In this document: positions 18,393-26,570 of the stretch, one piece after another
How the letters are laid out: each line of letters opens with the position of its first letter
Position numbering within the stretch: the stretch's first letter is position 1
The notes under the pieces: generated by a model
The model's input: the letters and a program-made list of their open reading frames with translations, nothing else
The model's database searches: none
What the model was told of the DNA's origin: nothing
Assembly: GCF_000309385.1 (NCBI RefSeq)
Contig: NZ_JH976537.1
Span: 4,813,136 to 4,877,135, forward strand
DNA from: Nodosilinea nodulosa PCC 7104
GTDB taxonomy: Bacteria; Cyanobacteriota; Cyanobacteriia; Phormidesmidales; Phormidesmidaceae
Direction: 5' to 3'
Length of the DNA: 64,000 bases
Position numbers and translations under genes: made by a program

Positions 18393-19202
18393 ATGTCAAG
18401 CCTGAAATATCACGAGAAGCGCCAACTAGAAAAACTATTTAAGATGGAAAATGGATACTTGCTGGATTTTAGCAATCGCACTTTTCAGGAATTTATGCAA
18501 GATGTCGCGGGTGTGGATATCTATTCTCTGCAATATGACTATGAAAGTGGATCCAAAGCGAACCGACTTAGGGCATTCTGGAACAATGAGTCTGACGAGG
18601 CTGTAGTCCCTGTCCTTGAAGCTCTTATAGATTTATCCTCCGCAGATGCTAACTCCAGCCAGGTTGAAGCGGCACGTCGTATAGTTAACCGTCTGCGATC
18701 AGAGACAGTACCACCCTTTGGTAACTCCGTGTCAGGTCAGGAGTCCGTTTTTACTACACCACTTGAACAGAGTTCAAATGCAAGTATCTACGATGTTGCC
18801 CTGTCATTCGCAGGTGAACAAAGGCCATATGTGATGCAGGTGGCCGAGGCGCTTCGCTTGGCAGGAGTCAAAGTGTTCTACGACGAATATGAAGACCTAT
18901 GGGGAAAAGACTTAATTGTCGAACTGGAAAGGGTCTACCGATCTGGATCGCGCTATGTTGTGGTGTTTGTATCGCGAGAGTACATATCAAAGGCTTGGAC
19001 AAATCACGAGCGCCAAAGTGCTCTTGCTGGCCGGATTCAGCGTCAAGATGACAGTGTGTTACCCGTCCACTTTGATGATACTCAGTTACCCGGTCTACCT
19101 CCGTCAATCGGGTATCTTGATGTTCACAATATGCGTTCTGAAGACCTTGCCGCCAGAATTCAAAGGAAGATTAGAGAGACAAGTGAGTTTTCATCGATAT
19201 AG
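18393..19202 (+). CDS. TIR-domain protein with AbiJ-like N-terminal domain
   Basis: 269 residues. Residues 5-105 resemble the AbiJ N-terminal domain class (LLDFSNRTFQEFM, then SGSKANRLRAFW), a helical module found in abortive-infection proteins. Residues 131-265 form a TIR domain: YDVALSFAGEQRPYV, VFYDEYEDLWGKDL, YVVVFVSREYISKAWTNHE. Glu206 in AWTNHE sits where TIR NADases keep the catalytic Glu. The likely role is phage-triggered NAD depletion, by analogy with other bacterial TIR effectors. The gene is lower in GC than glk and yebC, lacks HIP1 sites and ends 7 bp from the convergent glk stop, suggesting acquisition. Complete in itself; no partner gene is evident. Confidence 0.82.
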   Translation: MSSLKYHEKRQLEKLFKMENGYLLDFSNRTFQEFMQDVAGVDIYSLQYDYESGSKANRLRAFWNNESDEAVVPVLEALIDLSSADANSSQVEAARRIVNRLRSETVPPFGNSVSGQESVFTTPLEQSSNASIYDVALSFAGEQRPYVMQVAEALRLAGVKVFYDEYEDLWGKDLIVELERVYRSGSRYVVVFVSREYISKAWTNHERQSALAGRIQRQDDSVLPVHFDDTQLPGLPPSIGYLDVHNMRSEDLAARIQRKIRETSEFSSI

Positions 19203-19209
19203 GATCAAT

Positions 19210-20265
19210 CTAGACCACGGCTGCCTTCAGCGCGGCCCCAATCAGCCCCACCTGGGGATTGAGCACGATGCGCACGGGCACCCGGTCGAGCAGGGGGCTG
19301 ACCCGGCCCTTGTGGCTAAAGGCTTCTAGAAATGTGCCCTCTTTGATTAGGGCCAGATTTTTGGCGGCAATGCCCCCGGCCACGTACAGCCCGCCGTAGG
19401 GCAGCAGCTTGAGGGCCAGGTTGCCCGCCTCGGCCCCGTAGGCAGAGACGAAAATTTCCATTGTCTTTTGGCAGAGGCGATCGCGTCCCTCGGCGGCGGC
19501 CTGGGCAATCACGGCGGCGGGGTCTACGGTTTTGGTCGAGAGGCCGGTCTGGCGCTCCCAGGTGGTAATGGCTTCGGCGATCGCGGGAGTTTCGGTGGCA
19601 AATTCGCGATCGCGCAAAAACTGGTAGATCGCCACAATCCCCTGGCCCGACACCACGCGCTCCACCGACACCCGAGAGATCTGGTGCTTATCGGTCAGGT
19701 AGCGCATGAGCTGAAACTCCAGCTCGGAGCGGGGGGCAAAATCGACGTGGCCCCCTTCGGAGGGAAACACCAGCGGCTGCCCGCCGGTCGCCAGGGCAAA
19801 CCCCTGCCCCAGCCCGGTGCCCGCCCCCAAAATGGCCACCGGAGCGCTGCTGTCGGGGTCTCCGGCTTGCAGGGTATAGATGTCTTCGTCGGCCAGGCCG
19901 AAAACCCCGTAGCCCACCGCCTCGAAGTCGTTGATCAGCTCTACCCGGTTGAGGTTTAGCTCAGCGTTCAGGCGATCGCCCTCCAGCGACCAGGCCAGGT
20001 TGGTCAGGCTGGAGGTGTTGTCTACAACTGGTCCGGCGATCGCAAAACAGGCCCGCTCGGGGGGATGCTCCTGCCTGGCCTCCTCGTTGGCCTGGTGCAA
20101 AAACTCTTTCACCATGGGCACCAGGTCCGGGTAGGCCTGGCTGGAGTAGGTGCACTCAAACTTGTTTTTGAGCGTGACCTGGCCCGATTGGTTGGGCTCA
20201 CTGGTCTGAACCAGGCGCAGAATGGTTTTGGTGCCGCCAATGTCACCGGCAAGCAGATAGGTCAT
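19210..20265 (-). CDS. glk: Glucokinase
   Basis: Cyanobacterial-type glucokinase of 351 residues, phosphorylating glucose with ATP to glucose 6-phosphate. The N-terminal phosphate-binding motif LAGDIGGTKTILRLV is present, with ILGAGTGLGQGFA and PSEGGHVDFAPRSELE in the middle, matching the Glk family (ATP site plus glucose-binding His/Glu), and a C-terminal VAGGIAAKN adenosine motif. The start codon overlaps the 3' end of larE by 23 bp, so larE-glk are probably cotranscribed, although their products have no obvious metabolic link. Confidence 0.93.
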   Translation of the reverse strand: MTYLLAGDIGGTKTILRLVQTSEPNQSGQVTLKNKFECTYSSQAYPDLVPMVKEFLHQANEEARQEHPPERACFAIAGPVVDNTSSLTNLAWSLEGDRLNAELNLNRVELINDFEAVGYGVFGLADEDIYTLQAGDPDSSAPVAILGAGTGLGQGFALATGGQPLVFPSEGGHVDFAPRSELEFQLMRYLTDKHQISRVSVERVVSGQGIVAIYQFLRDREFATETPAIAEAITTWERQTGLSTKTVDPAAVIAQAAAEGRDRLCQKTMEIFVSAYGAEAGNLALKLLPYGGLYVAGGIAAKNLALIKEGTFLEAFSHKGRVSPLLDRVPVRIVLNPQVGLIGAALKAAVV

Positions 20266-21127
20266 GGCTGGGGCGTTCTAATGGGCTGACAATGGTAGCG
20301 GGTAGCTCCTGATTTAGCTTACCGCTGCGAAAGCCCTCTAGATCGAGCGTAACGTAGGTGAAACCGCAGGCTTGCAGCGCCTTTACCAGCGCTTCAAGGT
20401 CCGCAGCGGCTACAAAATCCTTAATATTCTCGGCTGGAATTTCAATGCGGGCAGTGTCGGCCTGCGATCGCACCCGGAGCTGCCGCAGACCCAGGTGCCG
20501 CAGGTACAGCTCGGCCTGACCCACCCGCCGCAGCTTCTCTAGGGTAATCGCTTCGCCGTAGGGAAAGCGCGAGCTGAGACAGGGCTGGGCCGGTTTATCC
20601 CACCAGGGCAGACCCAGGGCGCGGGAGATCTCGCGCACCTCCAGCTTGGTGATGCCGACTTCGGCCAGGGGCGAGCGTGCCCCCCGCTCCTGGGCGGCCT
20701 GAATGCCGGGGCGGTAGTCGCCCAGGTCGTCGGCATTGACGCCATCGACCACGTAGGGGTAGCCCCGCCCCAGGGCCAGGGGCTTGAGGGTGTCGTGCAG
20801 CTCGCTTTTGCAGAAGTAGCAGCGGTTGACCGGGTTGGCGGCGTAGTTGGGGTTCTCTAGTTCGTGGGTGGCGACTATTTCGTGGGCGATGCCGATCGCC
20901 GCCGCCTGCACCCGGGCTTCCTCAAGATCCGCAGGCATCAGCGAGGGCGAGTTGGCGGTGACGGCCAGGGCGCGATCGCCCAGCACGTCATAGGCGATCT
21001 TGGCCACCAGCGTGCTGTCTATGCCGCCCGAGTAGGCAATCAGCGCCCGGTCCATCGCGGCAAAAAGGGTTTTGAGCTGGTCGAGTTTGGGCGACACCAT
21101 GGGCTGTGAGCGGAGTTTTGTGTTCAA
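20243..21127 (-). CDS. larE: ATP-dependent sulfur transferase LarE family
   Basis: 294-residue PP-loop protein. Motif AYSGGIDSTLVAK binds ATP, as in LarE enzymes that build the nickel-pincer nucleotide cofactor. Three conserved Cys are visible: C103 and C106 in NRCYFCKSEL and C183 in QPCLSSRFPYG. This matches the three-Cys LarE type thought to hold a [4Fe-4S] cluster, rather than the type that sacrifices a single Cys. LarB and LarC are not in the window, so substrate identity is inferred. The start may be M10 (21100) rather than M1. Overlaps glk by 23 bp. Confidence 0.86.
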   Translation of the reverse strand: MNTKLRSQPMVSPKLDQLKTLFAAMDRALIAYSGGIDSTLVAKIAYDVLGDRALAVTANSPSLMPADLEEARVQAAAIGIAHEIVATHELENPNYAANPVNRCYFCKSELHDTLKPLALGRGYPYVVDGVNADDLGDYRPGIQAAQERGARSPLAEVGITKLEVREISRALGLPWWDKPAQPCLSSRFPYGEAITLEKLRRVGQAELYLRHLGLRQLRVRSQADTARIEIPAENIKDFVAAADLEALVKALQACGFTYVTLDLEGFRSGKLNQELPATIVSPLERPSHDLSACR

Positions 21128-21400
21128 CGGTAGTTCGGGATTGGATGGGGGTTCCCTTCTATCCTAATCGGCCTAATCGGCCCTATGGGCCACGGGGGGG
21201 AATCGAGCTGCTCAACGACGATGCGGCGCGATCGCGCCCTTTCTAGCACCGCTGAGATGCGGTCTGGGGCCGCATCCAGCCACCAGTGGCAAGTAAACAC
21301 TCGCCCTTATTCCCAGGATGGGGCGACCCAATCCTGTATTATCGAATGACCGTTTTTCCAAGATTTTTAGAACCTTAGATAATATTAGGAGTCTTCTACT

Positions 21401-21766
21401 GTGACTAAAGTTAAAATTGCCACCACCGCCGATGTCAGTACTGACAAAGTTCTAAAAACTAGTGCCGGCGATCGCTCTATTCTCGTGGCCAAGGTTGGTG
21501 ATAAGTATTGCTCGGTCGCCAATAAATGCCCTCACCTCGGCCTTCCCATGGCCAAAGGCAAACTTGAAAATGGCACGATTACATGCCCCTTCCACGGCTC
21601 TAAGTTTGAAATGTGTACCGGCAAAAATGTCGAATGGGTAGAGTCAATTGCCGGTATCTCTTTGCCTGGGGTGGCCAAGAAAATAGTGTCCATGGGTAAA
21701 ACACCCTCCGATGTGGCCAGCTTTAGCGTTACCCAAGAAGGTGACGATCTGTTTGTTGATATCTAA
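21401..21766 (+). CDS. Rieske-type [2Fe-2S] protein
   Basis: 121-residue soluble Rieske domain protein. The cluster ligands are in CPHLGLPM and CPFHGSKFEMCTG, the standard CxH...CxxH pair. No signal peptide or membrane segment is present, so it is a free ferredoxin-like Rieske protein rather than the cytochrome b6f subunit. The start is GTG 21401, with AGGAG at 21387-21391 nine bases upstream. It is divergent from larE across about 270 bp. Redox partner unknown. Confidence 0.92.
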   Translation: MTKVKIATTADVSTDKVLKTSAGDRSILVAKVGDKYCSVANKCPHLGLPMAKGKLENGTITCPFHGSKFEMCTGKNVEWVESIAGISLPGVAKKIVSMGKTPSDVASFSVTQEGDDLFVDI

Positions 21767-22084
21767 AAAATTACCGCCACGCCTTTTACCTGGTAAGCGT
21801 CCCTAGAACGATGCTGGCTGAGCGAAGTCGGCAGCCTTTTGGCAGGCTTCGCCAACGGGGGACGCCTCCCGGAGGGAGAACGCCACAACCCACCCGAGAT
21901 GCCCTCTAATCAGCTTTAGAGGCGGCCAGCCGTGCCAGTGGTGAGGCCACGGCAAGGGCTAGGAATCGGCCAGGTTGGTGGCTCTGTGACCGAAAAATGG
22001 AGCACCGTTTCGCTAACGCGTTTCACGAACGCTTTGGACTAAGTTAGGCTGTCGATTGTCAGCCCCTTACCCCAGAGCTACCCC
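21767..22084. other. Intergenic region with palindromic repeat fragments
   Basis: About 318 bp without a gene. It includes a CGCTTCGCC...GGACGCCTCCCGGAGGGAG stretch and GTTTCGCTAACGCGTTTC, both resembling interspersed palindromes also seen at 13247-13275 and 35981-36000. No clear terminator for the Rieske gene is visible. Confidence 0.4.
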
Positions 22085-22960
22085 ATGGAGACACCTTCAA
22101 CCTACACACCGCCCAAAGTCTGGCAGTGGGAAACCGAGAGCGGCGGCACCTGGGCCAGCATTAATCGCCCGATCGCTGGCCCTACCCACGAAAAAGAACT
22201 GCCGATCGGGCAGCATCCGCTTCAGCTTTACTCCCTGGCCACCCCCAACGGGCAAAAGGTGACGATCATGCTGGAGGAGCTCCTGGCCCTGGGCATTGCC
22301 GAAGCTGAGTACGACGCCTACCCGATCGCCATCAACAAGGGCGATCAGTTTGGCAGCGGCTTTGTCGCGGTGAACCCCAACTCCAAGATTCCGGCCCTGG
22401 TCGATCGCAGCACAACGCCCCCCACCCGTGTCTTTGAGTCGGGGTCGATCTTGCTCTACCTGGCGGAGAAATTTGGCGCGCTGCTGCCCACCGATCCGGC
22501 CCAGCGCACAGAATGCCTGTCCTGGCTGTTTTGGCAGATGGGTTCTGCACCTTACCTGGGGGGTGGCTTTGGGCATTTCTACAGCTACGCCCCAACCAAA
22601 ATTGAATACGCCATCAATCGCTTTACCATGGAGACCAAGCGCCAGCTGGACGTCCTCGACCGACAGCTGGCCGATAGGCCCTACATCAGTGGCGATGCCT
22701 ACACCATCGCTGACATCGCGATTTGGCCTTGGTACGGCGGGCTGGTGCTGGGCCGTCTCTACGATGCGGCTGAGTTTGTGGAGGCCTCGTCCTACACCCA
22801 CTTGGTGAAGTGGGCAGAGGAAATTGATGCCCGACCAGCGGTGCAGCGCGGACGAATGGTAAACCGGACCTGGGGCCCGCCCGAGGAGCAGCTCCACGAA
22901 CGGCACGCGGCCAGTGATTTTGAGCATCGAACCCAGGACAAACTGGAAGCAGCCAGCTAG
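22085..22960 (+). CDS. yghU: YghU-like glutathione S-transferase
   Basis: 291-residue member of the YghU/Ure2p-like GST family, which has glutathione-dependent disulfide-bond reductase and peroxidase activity in E. coli. Features: the long N-terminal extension (KVWQWE...INRPIAG), the thioredoxin-fold domain (LQLYSLATPNGQKVTIMLEEL), the conserved VNPNSKIPALVD (cis-Pro and glutathione backbone binding) and FESGSILLYLAEKFG, then an all-helical C-terminal domain. Length is normal. Cytoplasmic, monocistronic, and convergent with the glycosyltransferase pair. Confidence 0.93.
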   Translation: METPSTYTPPKVWQWETESGGTWASINRPIAGPTHEKELPIGQHPLQLYSLATPNGQKVTIMLEELLALGIAEAEYDAYPIAINKGDQFGSGFVAVNPNSKIPALVDRSTTPPTRVFESGSILLYLAEKFGALLPTDPAQRTECLSWLFWQMGSAPYLGGGFGHFYSYAPTKIEYAINRFTMETKRQLDVLDRQLADRPYISGDAYTIADIAIWPWYGGLVLGRLYDAAEFVEASSYTHLVKWAEEIDARPAVQRGRMVNRTWGPPEEQLHERHAASDFEHRTQDKLEAAS

Positions 22961-23094
22961 CCATGGCCTGGGATTTGCGCTGAAATAGGCGATCGGCCAG
23001 AGCCGATCCATCGAAAATGTCCGCCCGCGCGGAACAGACGCTGAGAATTGATTGGCGTGAGGATCCCCTGGCCCATACCCCAGCGATGCAACGT

Positions 23095-24303
23095 TCAGTG
23101 GCTAAGGATTGTTTCGTAGACCTGTCCGGCCCGTTCCCAGGTAAAGGTGGTTTCAATCAGCTCGCGCCCGCGCGCCGAAAGGGTGGTGCGCAGATCTGGC
23201 CGGTCGAACATCTGGCCGATCGCCGTCACGTATTCATCCACCGTGTTCGCTCGCAGCGCTCGCTGGGGCTGGTCTACGGCGAGACCTTCGAGGCCGCGAT
23301 CGCTGGCCACCACCGGCACCCCCGCCGCCATTGCCTCCAGGGTTTTGTTCTTAATGCCAAAGCCGATGCGCATGGGCACCACGCACACCGTCGCCCGGTG
23401 CAAATATTCCGCTACCGATGGCACTTTTCCGGTGACGGTGACGCCGGGAAGGTTGCCCAAGGCCTGGACTTCCTCCGTAGGCTTGTTGCCCACCAGGTAC
23501 AGCGTCGCGTCGGGGTAGCGCTGGCGCAGGGGCGGCAGAATCTCCTGGGCCAGAAATTTGGCGGTGTCCACGTTGGCGATGTAGTCCATCGCGCCGACAA
23601 ACACCAGGCTGTGGCCGCCGGGGTCGGCGCGGCGGTAGGGAAACTGCACCAAATCAACGCCGTTGGGCACCACATGGAGGGGGGTGTGGCCTGCGATCGC
23701 CGTGAAAAACTGGCGGTCTTCTTCGGTGGTGATCACCAGGTCGGTGAATTTTTGGGCGTAGCGGCGCTCGTAGCGGCGCAGCAGGGGCAGATTGAGGCGA
23801 TCGCGCAGGGGCTTTTCCGCCGTGCCGGTTTGCAACTGGTTGACCAGCGTGCCGTAGAGCGAACTGTGGATGTCCACCACCACTTTGGGCACTCGCTGGC
23901 GGTAGCTGGGCCGCACAAAGACTTCGTTGACGCTGTGCTCGCAGGTGATGGCATCGCAGTGGCCACCTTCAACCCAGTTGTCGATCCACTGCTGCATGGA
24001 GGGGCTGGCCAGGTAGGTGGTGCTGGGGGGCGTGCCCGTGGCCAGAAAGTGGGCAAAGCGGCTGACTTTGCCAGGTATGCCAGGTCGCAGGTCGGCGGCA
24101 GTGGGACGGGGAAAGCAGACCAGCTTGGTGACACAGGCGGACAGAGTGGCAACCTCGTCGTCGGATACCTCCGGCGATCGCTGCGTCACCAGCGTCACCT
24201 CATGGTTTTGGCTCAGGTGCTTGAGCAGGTAGAACGTGCGAATTTGCGTGCCGCCCAGGGTGGGCGGGTAGGGAAACGTGGCGGAAATCATCAGGATTCG
24301 CAT
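23095..24303 (-). CDS. Glycosyltransferase family 4 protein
   Basis: 402-residue GT-B glycosyltransferase. N-terminal domain: MRILMISATFPYPPTLGGTQ with the acceptor-side Gly-rich loop. C-terminal domain: HVVPNGVDL, LVFVGAMDYIANVD, VVPMRIGFGIKNKTLEAMAAG, which is the nucleotide-sugar EX7E-type motif region. It starts inside the end of the upstream GT2 gene (13-bp overlap), so the two probably act in one exopolysaccharide or glycolipid pathway. Substrates unknown. Confidence 0.91.
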   Translation of the reverse strand: MRILMISATFPYPPTLGGTQIRTFYLLKHLSQNHEVTLVTQRSPEVSDDEVATLSACVTKLVCFPRPTAADLRPGIPGKVSRFAHFLATGTPPSTTYLASPSMQQWIDNWVEGGHCDAITCEHSVNEVFVRPSYRQRVPKVVVDIHSSLYGTLVNQLQTGTAEKPLRDRLNLPLLRRYERRYAQKFTDLVITTEEDRQFFTAIAGHTPLHVVPNGVDLVQFPYRRADPGGHSLVFVGAMDYIANVDTAKFLAQEILPPLRQRYPDATLYLVGNKPTEEVQALGNLPGVTVTGKVPSVAEYLHRATVCVVPMRIGFGIKNKTLEAMAAGVPVVASDRGLEGLAVDQPQRALRANTVDEYVTAIGQMFDRPDLRTTLSARGRELIETTFTWERAGQVYETILSH

Positions 24304-25304
24304 TCAACTGGTTCCTCCAGGGGGGCGATCGCGCGGGCGGCGTCAGAGAGCTGGGCCTGGGCCTGCCCCCGACTGCGGGCATGGGCACACCACAGATCCA
24401 GCGGGGTAATCGCCATCTCTAGGGCGGTGCCGCGTCCGGTAAGCAGCTTAACGGTGGCCTGAGGCAGTTCCTTAAGTCCCCAGCGCAGCAGGCGGTAGCG
24501 GGTTTCTTGGGTAGTGAGCGATCGCGTCAGTTCAACTCCATGTAGCTCATGGAGATAGCGATTTGAGCAGCCGTAGCGATACCACTGGCTTTTCAGGCCT
24601 TTCAAGCTATCTCGATGGCGGTGATACACCACGGCATCGGCAGCGTAGACGAGCTGCCAGTCGGTTTCCTGCTGAATGCGCCAGCACAGGTCGGCGTCCC
24701 CGCCCGTGGTCAGGTGGGGACGAAAGCACCCGACTGTACCCAATATTTCTGCCCGCACGGCCAGGTTTGCGGTTTGGCCGTAGGGCAAAAAGGCGTGGTT
24801 GAGGGTGTTGTGCTGGGAAAGGGTGCCCTGGCGATCGGCGTAGCGTTCGAGCCAGTTGCGGCTGGGCAGGGCCTTGATTTCTCCTGCAACCAGCCCGATG
24901 GAATCGTCGGCGAAGGGCTGCACCAGGGCGGCCAGCCAGCCGGGTTCTGGCTGGCAGTCGGCGTCTGTAAAGGCGAGAATTTCCCCCTGGGCGGCGGCAA
25001 TCCCTGCATTGCGGGCAGCGTAGGAGCTTTGGATGGCGCTGTAGGTGAGGGCGCGGAGGCGAATGCCCTGGGCAGCGGCGGTTTGGGCGGCGGCTTGGAG
25101 GATCTGGAGGGTGCGATCGCCGCTGCCATTGTCCACCAGCAGGTACTCAACGCGATCGGCGGGATAGTCTTGCCCCAGCAACCGCTCCACCAGTTCGGGC
25201 AAATCGGCCTCGCCGTTGTAGATCGGCACAATCACCGTCACCAAGGGATACACCTTCGGCTCGGTCTCGCTGGTTGTCACTGTGGGAACGGCCATGAGCT
25301 GCAA
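24291..25304 (-). CDS. Glycosyltransferase family 2 protein
   Basis: 337-residue GT-A glycosyltransferase. TVIVPIYNGEADLPELV begins the GT2 domain, DNGSGDRTLQIL follows, and AFTDADCQPEPGW carries the metal-binding DxD-type motif. Later comes GGDADLCWRI, where the family has its catalytic acidic residue. The C-terminus is basic and hydrophobic. M4 (25295) is an equally good start. Translationally coupled to the GT4 gene by a 13-bp overlap; divergent from the lipoprotein gene at 25406. Confidence 0.9.
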   Translation of the reverse strand: MQLMAVPTVTTSETEPKVYPLVTVIVPIYNGEADLPELVERLLGQDYPADRVEYLLVDNGSGDRTLQILQAAAQTAAAQGIRLRALTYSAIQSSYAARNAGIAAAQGEILAFTDADCQPEPGWLAALVQPFADDSIGLVAGEIKALPSRNWLERYADRQGTLSQHNTLNHAFLPYGQTANLAVRAEILGTVGCFRPHLTTGGDADLCWRIQQETDWQLVYAADAVVYHRHRDSLKGLKSQWYRYGCSNRYLHELHGVELTRSLTTQETRYRLLRWGLKELPQATVKLLTGRGTALEMAITPLDLWCAHARSRGQAQAQLSDAARAIAPLEEPVECES

Positions 25305-25405
25305 CCAAAACTGGTTCCAGTATGCCCATCGCCTGGCTGGATGTCCCGAAGCGGAATCTAGCCCCGAAGCCGCTATACTGCTGAGCGCAACCCGTTGTTG
25401 GCGCT

Positions 25406-26314
25406 ATGCGTTCTCGTATTCAATACCCATTCTTTATCGGCCTGGCGATTGCTCTAGGGCTATTTGGATGTGCCCCTGTGCCTAGTCAGGTCGATACGGC
25501 GGATGCTGATGCTATCCCTGAAGCACCTGCCAAGCCTCCGATTTATGAAACCGTTAGCCTGCCTGCGGCCACGGTACATGTGGTGACGATTCCGGACCCG
25601 GTGCGCTATCCGGTGCGGGTGGCGGTGGTGGATGAGCTGGCGCGGGTGGATGCGATCGCAGCTCAAGCCTGTGAACCCGAAGGATGCGTGGCGGCGGCAA
25701 TTAACGCCGGCTTTTTTGACCCCAACAATGGCCTCACCACCTCCTACGTGGTGCAGAATGGCGCGCTGGTGGCTGACCCAACCCAAAATGAGCGTCTGGT
25801 GGGCAATCCAGACCTGGCCAGCTATATGGATCAGATCCTCAACCGTTCCGAGTTTCGCCGCTACGACTGTGGCGGCACCCCCAGCTACGACATCACCTTG
25901 CACCAGGAAGCCGTTCCAGCGGGCTGCGAGCTGGTGGATGCGGTGGGGGCTGGGCCGCAGCTGCTGCCGCAGGATACGTCGGTGGAGGAGGGTTTTGTCG
26001 ATCGCGGCGCTAACCGCGACGCCCTGGGTAGCCAGTCGCCCAATGCGCGATCGGCGGTGGGGATTAAGGCTGACGGTAGCGTGGTGTTGGTGATGGCGGC
26101 CCAGGTGCCGGGGGTGTCGCCCAGCGGTGTGACGATGGCGGAGATGGGGGAGATTTTGGGCGATCGCGGCGTAGTCAAGGCTCTGAACCTGGATGGCGGC
26201 AGCTCGTCAACGCTGATTTACCAGGGCACCGCCCACTATGGTCGGCTGAATGCGGAGGGGGAGCTGGTGCAGCGCCCGGTGAAGTCGATTCTTTGGGTGG
26301 AGAATCCTCGGTAG
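25406..26314 (+). CDS. Phosphodiester glycosidase family lipoprotein
   Basis: 302-residue secreted protein. Residues 1-24 are a lipoprotein signal (FFIGLAIALGLFGC lipobox). The rest is a phosphodiester glycosidase (NAGPA-like) domain: AAINAGFFDPNNGLTTSYVV, SAVGIKADGSVVLVMAAQVPGV in two runs, and the hallmark NLDGGSSSTLIYQG near the C-terminus. In eukaryotes this fold removes GlcNAc from a phosphodiester; in bacteria it is linked to cell-wall polymer processing. Probably anchored on the periplasmic side. Monocistronic. Confidence 0.9.
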   Translation: MRSRIQYPFFIGLAIALGLFGCAPVPSQVDTADADAIPEAPAKPPIYETVSLPAATVHVVTIPDPVRYPVRVAVVDELARVDAIAAQACEPEGCVAAAINAGFFDPNNGLTTSYVVQNGALVADPTQNERLVGNPDLASYMDQILNRSEFRRYDCGGTPSYDITLHQEAVPAGCELVDAVGAGPQLLPQDTSVEEGFVDRGANRDALGSQSPNARSAVGIKADGSVVLVMAAQVPGVSPSGVTMAEMGEILGDRGVVKALNLDGGSSSTLIYQGTAHYGRLNAEGELVQRPVKSILWVENPR

Positions 26315-26391
26315 GGGCAAACGGTGGTTTGTACCAGCGCAAGGTCTGCGGTTCTCGCCCGGAATTGGGTGCGGCAACGATTTGGGGATAA

Positions 26392-26474
26392 AGCCAGATC
26401 TACCGCTGGGGGCGTTTCGATTGCCCCCAGACCCCCTCGACCAGGGCCGTTCCGCCGCCCTGGACCCAACGGAA
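26392..26474. repeat. Dispersed two-hairpin repeat, copy 2
   Basis: About 83 bp closely matching 16937-17018. It forms a left hairpin CTGGGGGC...GCCCCCAG (8 bp) and a right hairpin CCAGGGC...GCCCTGG (7 bp), then GGACCCAACGGAA. It sits shortly after the lipoprotein gene and could act as a 3' end structure. Confidence 0.75.
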
Positions 26475-26570
26475 GGATGGGGCTTTGCATGGCTAAATGT
26501 GGGGAATTGGTCTTTCGCAGTCTGTGGGTGGTCGGTGGGGCGAGCGTTACCTGCTTGGGGTGCGATCGCT

